Below, piece after piece: positions 46,293 through 53,992 of a stretch of DNA of 64,000 nt (positions are counted from its first letter, which is position 1; every line of letters starts with the position of its first letter). The DNA comes from Streptomyces sp. BHT-5-2 (GTDB lineage: Bacteria; Actinomycetota; Actinomycetes; Streptomycetales; Streptomycetaceae), in assembly GCF_019774615.1 (NCBI RefSeq), contig NZ_CP081496.1, positions 4,340,001 through 4,404,000 on the forward strand, written 5' to 3'. Position numbers and translations under genes: made by a program. The notes below the pieces were generated by a model, which was not told where the DNA came from, made no database searches, and was given only the letters and a program-made list of their open reading frames with translations.

Positions 46293-47657
46293 GTGCCGCC
46301 GTCACGTCGCCGTAACGAGAATCTTCGGGCCCTCCTGGCGGAGGCCCGCTGGACGCAGGCGGCGCTGGCGCGCATGGTCAACGCCCTCGCCGCGGAAATA
46401 GACCTCGATCTGAATTACGACCGCACGGCCGTGGCGCACTGGCTCAGCGGGACGCGTCCCGCGCCGCCGGTGCCGGAGTTGATCGCGGAGGCCCTGACCC
46501 GCCGCCTGGGCCGCGCGGTCTCGCCCGCCGCCGCGGGCCTGGCCGGCGAGCCGTCCGTCTCGACGGGCGGGCGGCTCCCGGCCTCCGACACGCCGGTCGG
46601 CACCGCGCTCACCGAGCTGTGCAGCATGGAGAACGACCCGGCGCGCCGGGCCTCCGCCCGGATGATGCCGTACCGGGAGGCGGAGTTGGCGAAGGTGGCG
46701 GCCGGCACCACCGAGCGGGTACCGGTGCCCCGGGTGCCGCGCAGGGAGCCCGATGACGGGGGCGACCTCGGTGTCGTCCGGCTCGCGGTGCAGTTCTATT
46801 CGGCGTCCTTCGACACGCACGGCGGGCGCCGGGCGCGCTCGGCGCTGGCCGCGTACCTCGCGGACGACATCGCTCCGCTGCTGCGCGAGCAGGAGGGCCA
46901 GGAGCCGCGCCGCGCGCTGCTGGTGGAGGCGTCGCGGCTGTCGTTCCTGCTGGCCCGGATGTACCAGGACGCCTCCGTACACGGCCTCGCCCAACGCCAC
47001 TTCTCCACCGCCCTGCGGCTCGCCGACGAGTCCGGGGACGCCACGGCGCGGGCCGTCGTCCTGCGCGGGCTGAGCGCCCAGGGGCTCGGCCTGGGCCATC
47101 GGCGGATCGCCCTGGACGCCGCCGAGGCCGCCGCCGCCACCCGTGCGCCGGACGCGCCGGCCCGGGCGTTCCTGCTGTCCCAACTCGCCGTGGCCCAGGC
47201 GGCGTGCGGGCGGAACCGTGCGGCTCGGGAGTCCCTGGGGCGGGCCGAGCGCGCGTTGGCGAAGGGCGGGCGGGGCGGTGGGGCGGAGCCGTTCACCGCG
47301 TATTCACTGGGTTCTCTGGAATTCCAGAGTGCCGAGGTCCTCAGATACACCGGCGACCTCCCGGCGGCACGTGTCGCGCTGGCCAACTCCCTTGCGCACC
47401 GGTCGGATCGGGACCACCGGGGCATGGCGCTGAGTTACGCGCAGCACGCGGAAATCCTCATGGGCCTCGGCCATGTGGAAGAAGCCTGTGCCTCCTGGAA
47501 TTCCTTCCTGGATCACTATGTCCATCTGCGGTCCGGGGCGGCGGATCTCGCCGCGGGCCGGCTGCGGCAACTGCTGACGCCGTTCCGGAACCTCCCGGTG
47601 GCGACCGCGGTGTTGCACCGGACGTTCGCCGTGGCGTCTCCGTCCCCACACTCCTGA
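46293..47657 (+). CDS. TPR-type transcriptional regulator (paralogue, upstream of acyl operon)
   Basis: 454 residues, GTG start with GGGAG at 46282-46286. N-terminal HTH-like domain: LRALLAEARWTQAALARMVN, then LNYDRTAVAHWLSGTRPAPP. TPR helices follow (LAQRHFSTALRLADESGDA; RIALDAAEAAAATRAPDAPA; HRGMALSYAQHAEILMGLGH). It is a paralogue of the divergent gene at 44514-45863. Its stop lies 75 bases before the acyltransferase start, so it is the best candidate for direct control of that operon; a 7-bp hairpin in the gap may separate the transcripts. Confidence 0.87.
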   Translation: MPPSRRRNENLRALLAEARWTQAALARMVNALAAEIDLDLNYDRTAVAHWLSGTRPAPPVPELIAEALTRRLGRAVSPAAAGLAGEPSVSTGGRLPASDTPVGTALTELCSMENDPARRASARMMPYREAELAKVAAGTTERVPVPRVPRREPDDGGDLGVVRLAVQFYSASFDTHGGRRARSALAAYLADDIAPLLREQEGQEPRRALLVEASRLSFLLARMYQDASVHGLAQRHFSTALRLADESGDATARAVVLRGLSAQGLGLGHRRIALDAAEAAAATRAPDAPARAFLLSQLAVAQAACGRNRAARESLGRAERALAKGGRGGGAEPFTAYSLGSLEFQSAEVLRYTGDLPAARVALANSLAHRSDRDHRGMALSYAQHAEILMGLGHVEEACASWNSFLDHYVHLRSGAADLAAGRLRQLLTPFRNLPVATAVLHRTFAVASPSPHS

Positions 47658-47709
47658 GACACCGCACAGCCTGCGCGTTCACCTCTTTCAACAGTCTCGG
47701 GGGGCAAAC

Positions 47710-47726
47710 CCGGGCCATCGGCCCGG
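47710..47726 (+). terminator. Short hairpin just upstream of the acyltransferase start
   Basis: CCGGGCC-ATC-GGCCCGG (47710-47726) ends seven bases before the ATG at 47733. It may terminate the regulator transcript or hinder ribosome access at that ATG, which would favour initiation at a downstream start such as ATG 47784. Confidence 0.4.
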
Positions 47727-47732
47727 CGACGG

Positions 47733-48860
47733 ATGTTGAATGACACCACACCGACCGGAAACCACCGGAAATTGGATGTGGAAATGCGTGACGCCCCCGC
47801 GAACCCGCACGGAAAAAACGCCTCGACACCGCCCCGGATCCTTCATGTCTTTCCCGGACAGGGCGACTTCGCGGTGAGCCCGCTGGTCCGGGCACTGCGC
47901 ACCCATGCAACAGTGCGAAAGGCCGTGCGTGAAGTATTCGAAGAGGCCGAGGAAGTGGGCGATGAATTCGGCATCGCACCTTTGACCAAGGCATTGCTGA
48001 GCGATACGCCGCCGAGCGGTCGCGAACTCGCCGCCGGCAGTGTGGGGACACCCCAACTCGCCTTGTTCTGCTCCTCGATTGCCGTGCACCGCGCGCTGTG
48101 CTCGGTCGGACTGGCACCCGACGCGGTGCTCGGGGTGAGCTTCGGGGAGATCGCCGCCCTCACCGCATCCGGTGTGTTCGAGGTCGCCGAGGGCGCCCGG
48201 ATCGCCTGCCTGTTGGCCCGTCAACTCGCCCTGTGCGAGGGGGGAATGACACTGGTCGGCGCCGGGGAGGCGGACACCGAGGTCCTGCTGCGCCGCACCG
48301 GATCCCCCGCGCTCGCCCTGGCCAGCGTCAACGCCCCCGACGAGTGCCTGGTCAGCGGCCCGCTGACGGAGCTGCGGACCCTGGAGGAACTGGCCGCCCG
48401 CCGGGGCCTTGCGGCCGCCCGCCTGCGGTTGCCGTTCTCCTCCCACCATCCGGCGCTCACCGGGCCCGCGGACGCCTTCGCCTCCGGGATCGGCCATCTC
48501 GCCCCGCGCCCGGCCCGGGTACCCGTCCACTCCGCCGTCCACGGCGGCCCCTACGGCCCCCGGGACGACGTCCACCGCGGACTGGCCAACTGCCTGATCC
48601 ACCCCTTCCGTCTGCCCCCGGTGCTCCATCGGATCACCGCCGGCGGCCGCGCGCTGCTCCTGGAAGCGGGCACCGGCCAGGCACTGACCCACAGCATCCG
48701 GCAGACCCTGCCGCCCGAAGCGGCCGGCGCCCACGCGCCGCTCGCCGACCCCGCGTTCCCCTGGCCGCGGCCCGGCCCCCCGGCCGCACACCGGCCGCAC
48801 ACCGACCTCGCCGCCCTCTGGAGCCACCACCATGACCACCCGCACGCAGCCGCTCGGTGA
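47733..48860 (+). CDS. Acyltransferase (FabD/AT-like) of the acyl-chain operon
   Basis: 375 residues. AT landmarks: RILHVFPGQGDFAVSPLVRA at the N-terminus, nucleophile motif GVSFGEIAAL, and PFSSHHPAL with a candidate catalytic His. The residue before the nucleophile Ser is Val where malonyltransferases have His (GHSxGE), a change also seen in non-canonical ATs and AT-derived acyl hydrolases. A possible carboxylate-binding Arg lies in LLARQLAL. It probably loads or edits the ACP at 53732. Start uncertain: ATG 47733 has a poor ribosome site, while ATG 47784 would remove 17 non-conserved residues. The end overlaps the next gene by 29 bases. Confidence 0.85.
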   Translation: MLNDTTPTGNHRKLDVEMRDAPANPHGKNASTPPRILHVFPGQGDFAVSPLVRALRTHATVRKAVREVFEEAEEVGDEFGIAPLTKALLSDTPPSGRELAAGSVGTPQLALFCSSIAVHRALCSVGLAPDAVLGVSFGEIAALTASGVFEVAEGARIACLLARQLALCEGGMTLVGAGEADTEVLLRRTGSPALALASVNAPDECLVSGPLTELRTLEELAARRGLAAARLRLPFSSHHPALTGPADAFASGIGHLAPRPARVPVHSAVHGGPYGPRDDVHRGLANCLIHPFRLPPVLHRITAGGRALLLEAGTGQALTHSIRQTLPPEAAGAHAPLADPAFPWPRPGPPAAHRPHTDLAALWSHHHDHPHAAAR

Positions 48861-50670
48861 ACTGGCCGAGATCGTCAACGGATCCCGCACCAGCACCCTG
48901 CGCAGCCGCCTGCTGACCGCCCTGGCCGCCGACCGCGAGCAGCCGGCCGACGCCGGCGAGGACCGCGCCCACCGAACCCACCGGCGGCTGCGGCTGCTCG
49001 CGGACAACCTGCCGCCGGTGCACCGGCTGTTCCGCGATCCCGAGCAACTCGCCGCGCTGGGCGAGTGCGTGGCGCTGGTCGACCCGCCGCTGTACATGAC
49101 CGTCATCAACCACTACGTACTCTGCCTGGGTTCGATCGTGACCCTCACCGACGACCCGGCGAGCGTCGGCCGGCCCTGGCAGGACCTGGCCACCGGCCGC
49201 AGCAAGGGCGCCTTCCTGGTCACCGAGATCGGGGACGCCGGCAGCCACCTCGCGACCCGCACCGTCGCCCGATTCGACTCCGACACAAGGGAGTTCGTAC
49301 TCGTCACGCCGGTTACGGGGGCCGCCAAGTTCTCCGGCGTCGGGGGCTCCGGAGTCCCGAACACGGCCGTTGTGTGCGCCCGCACCGTCGTCGACGGGAT
49401 CGATCGCGGGGTGTTCTCGTTCGTGGTGGAGCTCACCACCGCCCACGGTCCGCAGCCGGGCGTGGCGGTCTCCCCCGGCCTGGACGCGCCGTCCCTGCCG
49501 CTGGACTACGCGCTGGTGCGGTTCGACGGCGCCCGGGTGCCGTACGCCCAGTGGCTGCGCGACGGGGCGCGCATCGACGCCGACGGGGCCTTCCACGATC
49601 CGCTCGGCGGCCCGGACGCCCGGCTGCAACGGACCCTGTCCGCGGGCCAGATCCTGTGGGCCACGCTGCCCTCGGCGGTGGCGACCATGGCCCGGCAGTG
49701 CTCCGTCTCGGCGCTCCGCTTCGCCGCGCACCGCCGGGCGCACGGCCGACTGGCCCCCGGCGCGAGCGTGCTGGACCTGCGCAACCAGCAGCACGCACTG
49801 CTCGGGGCACTGGCCCAGGCATTCGCCCTGACCTGCGCCGGACGGACCGCACGGGACATCTGGGCCCGGTCGCGCGCCGCCCGCCGCACACCGGCCCAGC
49901 TCGTCGACGGGATGACCTTCGCGCCGTGGACCGCGGTGGACCGGCCGCTGGCCGTGCTCAAGGCCGTCACGGTGCGCGGCGCCGCGCGGGTGGCCGCCGA
50001 ATGCCAGCACCGCTGCGGGCTCGCCGGATTCCTGCACCCCAATCTGCTCGACGGCTACCACGGCTTCGCGCACGCCTTCGACACCGCGGGCGGCGACAGC
50101 CAGTTGATCCTGTTGGACGCCGGCCGCGCCCTCGCCCGGGAGAACGGCACCGGACGGCTCGGCGCGATGCCGCCCGCCGACGTACCCGCGGACCAGCCCG
50201 GGTGGTGGCCGGCGGTCGCCCGGGCCCACGAGGACTGGCTGCGCGACGAACTCCACCGCACCCTCCAGCGCCGCACCGGCGTCGGACGGACCGGACTGGA
50301 ACTGTGGAACCCCCTGCTGGACGCCGCACACAGCCTCGGGGAGGCATACGGCGCCCGCCTGGTCGCGGACGCCGTGACCGCCGCCGTCGACGCCGTCCAC
50401 GATCCCGAACTCCGGGGCGCACTAAGGCCGTTGGCCGCCCTCCACGGCGCCGTGGAGGCGCGCCGCCTGGCCGGCGGGCTGCTGGCCGCGGGCACCCTCG
50501 CCCCCGCCACCGTCCGCGGCCTCCCCGCCGTGATCGACGGCCTGTGCGACCGGCTGCTCCCCCACCTCCCGCTGCTGTGGGAGGCACTGGGCGCACCGCC
50601 CGGCGCGGCACCGGCCCCTTTGGGCGCCGACGACTACGCCGCCGCTCTGTACGACTTCCTCGACCGGTGA
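48832..50670 (+). CDS. Acyl-CoA oxidase/dehydrogenase-like flavoprotein
   Basis: 612 residues, the size of acyl-CoA oxidases. FAD/substrate region: FLVTEIGDAGSHLATRTVAR, then TREFVLVTPVTGAAKFSGV, matching the oxidase TExGxGS...T...EFVIxTP...K pattern. The C-terminal half contains CQHRCGLAGF and TAGGDSQLILLDAGRALA. In ordinary oxidases the latter is FEGDN, where Glu is the catalytic base; here Gly stands in that place. Close functional analogues may be HxcO-type enzymes that oxidise ACP-bound acyl chains in lipopeptide pathways. Role in the operon: alpha-beta desaturation or another oxidation of the acyl chain. It overlaps the AT gene by 29 bases and is 14 bases from the KAS III gene. Confidence 0.85.
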   Translation: MTTRTQPLGELAEIVNGSRTSTLRSRLLTALAADREQPADAGEDRAHRTHRRLRLLADNLPPVHRLFRDPEQLAALGECVALVDPPLYMTVINHYVLCLGSIVTLTDDPASVGRPWQDLATGRSKGAFLVTEIGDAGSHLATRTVARFDSDTREFVLVTPVTGAAKFSGVGGSGVPNTAVVCARTVVDGIDRGVFSFVVELTTAHGPQPGVAVSPGLDAPSLPLDYALVRFDGARVPYAQWLRDGARIDADGAFHDPLGGPDARLQRTLSAGQILWATLPSAVATMARQCSVSALRFAAHRRAHGRLAPGASVLDLRNQQHALLGALAQAFALTCAGRTARDIWARSRAARRTPAQLVDGMTFAPWTAVDRPLAVLKAVTVRGAARVAAECQHRCGLAGFLHPNLLDGYHGFAHAFDTAGGDSQLILLDAGRALARENGTGRLGAMPPADVPADQPGWWPAVARAHEDWLRDELHRTLQRRTGVGRTGLELWNPLLDAAHSLGEAYGARLVADAVTAAVDAVHDPELRGALRPLAALHGAVEARRLAGGLLAAGTLAPATVRGLPAVIDGLCDRLLPHLPLLWEALGAPPGAAPAPLGADDYAAALYDFLDR

Positions 50671-50684
50671 CCGGAAAGGCCGTC

Positions 50685-51785
50685 ATGAGTCCGCACTCCT
50701 CCCCCGCGCCGCCCATCGGCATCCTGGGCATGGGCACCTACCTCCCGCGCGGCACCCGCAGCAACGACGACATCGCGGCCGCGGCCGGCGTCACGCCGGA
50801 GTGGATCGCCCAGCGCACCGGCGTGCACACCAGGCATGTGGCCGCCGCCGACGAGGCCGCCTCCGATCTGGCGGCGGCCGCGGTCCGGGCCGCGGTGGCC
50901 GCCGCGGGCATCGACATCGACCAGCTCGACGTGCTGATCGCCGCCACCTCCACCCCCGACGAACTGGGCCCCTCCACCGCCTGCCGCATCCAGGCACTGA
51001 CCGGTGCCAGGCACGCGGTCGCCCTGGACGTCAGCGCGGCCTGCGCCGGCTGGCTGTTCGCCACCCGGGTGGCGCACGACTGGCTGCGCGGCAACGGCGG
51101 CGCGCGCTACGCGGCGGTGGTCGGCGTCGAGGCGTACTCCAAGTTCCTGGACCCCACCGACCGGGGCACCGCGGTGCTCTTCGCCGACGGGGCGGCCGCC
51201 GCGGTGCTGGGCCCCGTACCGGACGGCGCCGGCTTCGCCGACTTCCGCCTCGGCTCCGACGGCACCGGTGCGCACCACGTGCTGATCCCGGGCGGCGGCA
51301 GCCGGCTGCCGGCCAGTCCCGCCACGCTCGGCGAACACCGGCACCACATCCACATGGACGGCCGGGCGGTACGGGACTTCATCGTCGAGATCTTTCCCCG
51401 GCTCGTCCGCGAGTGCCTGGCCGGCAACGGCCTGCGCATCGAGGACGTCGACGCGTTCATCACCCACCAGCCCAACCCGGTCCTGCTGCGCAGCCTCGGC
51501 GAGCAGATCGGCATCCCGCGCGAGCGCCTGGTCATCGTCGGCGACGAGGTCGGCAACATCGGTGCCGCCAGCGCCCCGTACGCCCTGGCCGGCGCCGCCG
51601 CCCGCGGGCTGCTGCCGCGCGGCGGCCGGATCATGCTGGCCGTCTTCGGTGCCGGCGTGACCTGGGGCAGCGCCCTGCTGACCTGGACCGGCGCCCCCAC
51701 CATCCGCATCGCCCCCACCCGCGCGCCGCGCGCCGCGGCTTCCGCACCCGCTTCCGTTGCGACCTTGCAGAGGAGTTCCTCATGA
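50685..51785 (+). CDS. Beta-ketoacyl-ACP synthase III (first copy)
   Basis: 366 residues. The KAS III triad is intact: Cys in DVSAACAGW, His in ITHQPNPVLL and Asn in VGNIGAAS. The usual THQAN is THQPN. KAS III normally starts a chain by condensing acyl-CoA with malonyl-ACP; in secondary pathways it can also act as an acyltransferase. The start ATG follows GGAAAGG. The C-terminus has a 20-residue Ala/Arg-rich extension and its TGA overlaps the next ATG (ATGA at 51782-51785). Confidence 0.92.
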   Translation: MSPHSSPAPPIGILGMGTYLPRGTRSNDDIAAAAGVTPEWIAQRTGVHTRHVAAADEAASDLAAAAVRAAVAAAGIDIDQLDVLIAATSTPDELGPSTACRIQALTGARHAVALDVSAACAGWLFATRVAHDWLRGNGGARYAAVVGVEAYSKFLDPTDRGTAVLFADGAAAAVLGPVPDGAGFADFRLGSDGTGAHHVLIPGGGSRLPASPATLGEHRHHIHMDGRAVRDFIVEIFPRLVRECLAGNGLRIEDVDAFITHQPNPVLLRSLGEQIGIPRERLVIVGDEVGNIGAASAPYALAGAAARGLLPRGGRIMLAVFGAGVTWGSALLTWTGAPTIRIAPTRAPRAAASAPASVATLQRSSS

Positions 51786-52627
51786 CGACGACGATCCACG
51801 ACCCGTTCCGCCTGGACGGCACCCGCGCGCTGGTCACCGGCGCCTCCCGCGGCATCGGCAAGGCCACCGCCGTGGCGCTCGCCCTCGCCGGCGCCGATCT
51901 GGCGCTGTCCGCGCGGAGTCTGGACGCGCTCAAGGAGACCGCCGCGCTGGCGGAGGCCGAGGGCCGCACCGCGGTACCGGTCCCCGGCGACCTGGCCGAA
52001 CCCGGCGCCGCGGAGGCGGTGGTGGACGAAGCGGCGGCCGCACTGGGCGGGCTCGACATCATCGTCCACAACGCGGGCGTACTGCCCGCCCAGGACGACG
52101 GCACGCCCACCCTGGTGCCCCTCCAGGACTCCGCACAGGCCGACTGGGACCACGTCCTGTCGGTCAACCTCAACGCCACCGCGGCACTGTGCCGACGGGC
52201 CCACCGCCATCTGACCGAATCGCCCCGGGCCAGCGTGGTGCTGATGTCCTCGCTGGCCGGGGTCGTCGGCACCCCGCGGATGGAGGCGTACGGCGCGTCC
52301 AAGGCGGCGCAGATCGCGCTGGCCCGGAGCCTGGCGGTGGGCTGGGCCCGCGAGGGCATCCGGGTCAACGCGCTGTGCCCGGGCTGGACCCGTACCGACA
52401 TGACGTCCTTCGCCTACTCCCTGGAGCCGCTGTCGGACTGGCTGATGGCGCACGTACCGCTGGGCCGCTGGGCGGAGCCGGAGGAGGTCGCCCGCGCCGC
52501 GCTGTTCCTGGCCTCGCCCGCCGCGTCCTACCTGACCGGCCAGGCACTGGTCCTCGACGGCGGGGCCTCCGTACCCGACGGCGGACTGGCGGGCATCTCC
52601 AAACCGCCGTCGCCGTTCACCGCCTGA
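51782..52627 (+). CDS. SDR ketoreductase (FabG-like)
   Basis: 281 residues. TGASRGIGKA cofactor loop, NAGV, and the catalytic set Ser (LMSSLAGVVG), Tyr and Lys (YGASK). C-terminal NALCPGWTRTDM and LTGQALVLDGG are typical of beta-ketoacyl-ACP reductases. It presumably reduces the beta-keto product of the KAS enzymes. GGAG lies six bases before the ATG, which overlaps the KAS III stop. The insertion TLVPLQDSAQ after the NAG region is longer than in primary-metabolism FabG. Confidence 0.92.
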   Translation: MTTTIHDPFRLDGTRALVTGASRGIGKATAVALALAGADLALSARSLDALKETAALAEAEGRTAVPVPGDLAEPGAAEAVVDEAAAALGGLDIIVHNAGVLPAQDDGTPTLVPLQDSAQADWDHVLSVNLNATAALCRRAHRHLTESPRASVVLMSSLAGVVGTPRMEAYGASKAAQIALARSLAVGWAREGIRVNALCPGWTRTDMTSFAYSLEPLSDWLMAHVPLGRWAEPEEVARAALFLASPAASYLTGQALVLDGGASVPDGGLAGISKPPSPFTA

Positions 52628-52652
52628 CCGCCCGCGAGACGAGGGATACGCC

Positions 52653-53759
52653 ATGACAAGGGTGAGCCCCACCGCCGTGATCGACGGTATCGGCAGCTGC
52701 CTGCCCCCACGGGTGCTGACCAACGAGGACGTCCGGCGCCGCGGCGTGCTGGACACCACCGACGAGTGGATCCGCACCCGCACCGGCATCGCCCGCCGCC
52801 GGGCGGCCGAGGACGACATCAGCACCGGCGACCTGGCGGTGGCCGCGGCCCGGGCCGCCCAGGAGTCCGCGGAGGCCCGGGCGGACCTGGTGCTGGTCGC
52901 CACCACCACCCCCGACCGGCGCTGCCCGGCGACCGCGCCGGAGGTCGCCCAGCGGCTGGGCCTGGGCACCGTGGCCGCCTTCGACCTGGCGGCGGTGTGC
53001 TCCGGTTTCCTCTACGGCCTCACCGTCGCCACGGCGCTGATCCGCACCGGGGTCTGCACCCGGCCCCTGGTGATCGGCGCCGAGACCTACTCGCGGATCA
53101 TCGACCCGCTGGACCGGGACACCGCGGTGATCTTCGGTGACGGTGCCGGAGCGGCGCTGTTGCGCGCCGGCGACCGCGCCGAGCCCGGAGCGATCACCGG
53201 CACCGACTGGGGCTCGGACGGCACCGGCAGCGACCTCATCTCGATCGCCGCCGGCGGCGCCCGACTGCCCGATCCGGCGCGGCGGTTGTGCCGCGAGGAC
53301 CACTACTTCCGGATGCGCGGCCGGGAGGTGTACGGGCAGGCGGTGCGCCGGATGACCGCGTCCTCGCTCGCCGTCCTGGACAAGACCGGCTGGCCGCCCG
53401 CCGCGGTGGGGGCGTTCATCGGCCACCAGGCCAACCAGCGGATCCTCGACTCGGTCGCCGACCGGATCGGCATCGCGCCGCGGTACCGCTTCGGCAACCT
53501 CCGCGACGTCGGCAACACCGCGGCCGCGTCCATCCCGCTGGCGCTCGCCGACACCGCCGCGCACCGCCGGGTCCGCCCCGGCACCCGCACCCTCCTGACC
53601 GCCTTCGGCGGCGGGCTCACCTGGGCCTCCGTCGCCCTCACCTGGCCCGCGGCCGGCCCCCGCGCCCATCCGCCGGAGCCCCGCTCGACCAACTCGACCA
53701 AACCCCGCCACACCCACCGGAGGACCCCCTCATGGACGCTGTCTACGACCACCTCGTGA
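52653..53759 (+). CDS. Beta-ketoacyl-ACP synthase III (second copy)
   Basis: 368 residues. Cys in LAAVCSGFLYG, His in FIGHQANQRIL and Asn in DVGNTAAASIP, so all catalytic residues are canonical. It is closer to housekeeping FabH than the first copy (GHQANxRI and GNTAAASIP). About 35 Pro/Thr/Arg-rich residues follow the usual end at VALTWP and read through the ribosome site of the ACP gene, overlapping it by 28 bases. With the first copy it gives the operon two priming-type synthases, so one may prime and the other elongate or transfer. Confidence 0.92.
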   Translation: MTRVSPTAVIDGIGSCLPPRVLTNEDVRRRGVLDTTDEWIRTRTGIARRRAAEDDISTGDLAVAAARAAQESAEARADLVLVATTTPDRRCPATAPEVAQRLGLGTVAAFDLAAVCSGFLYGLTVATALIRTGVCTRPLVIGAETYSRIIDPLDRDTAVIFGDGAGAALLRAGDRAEPGAITGTDWGSDGTGSDLISIAAGGARLPDPARRLCREDHYFRMRGREVYGQAVRRMTASSLAVLDKTGWPPAAVGAFIGHQANQRILDSVADRIGIAPRYRFGNLRDVGNTAAASIPLALADTAAHRRVRPGTRTLLTAFGGGLTWASVALTWPAAGPRAHPPEPRSTNSTKPRHTHRRTPSWTLSTTTS

Positions 53760-53992
53760 CCGTTCTCACCGACAAGTTCGAGGTCGACGCCAAGGAGATC
53801 CGTCCCGACATCACCCTCACCGCCCTGGAACTGGACTCCCTCGCCGTCGTCGAGCTCTACGTCACCCTCCAGGAGCACTGGGGCGTGCCGCTGGAGGAGG
53901 ACGATTCCGCGGCCGAACTGACCCTGGAACAGGTGGCACAGGCGGTGGCGACGCAGCTGTCCGGCGCCGACCGGGGAGGAGCCCCGCGGTGA
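53732..53992 (+). CDS. Acyl carrier protein
   Basis: 86 residues, acidic. The phosphopantetheine site is Ser in LELDSLAVVEL, followed by the helix III region LEEDDSAAELTLEQVAQAV. ATG with GGAGGA upstream inside the preceding gene's 3' end. It is the only carrier in the operon and must hold the chain for both KAS III, the SDR and KAS II. Its stop overlaps the KAS II GTG (GTGA). Confidence 0.94.
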   Translation: MDAVYDHLVTVLTDKFEVDAKEIRPDITLTALELDSLAVVELYVTLQEHWGVPLEEDDSAAELTLEQVAQAVATQLSGADRGGAPR

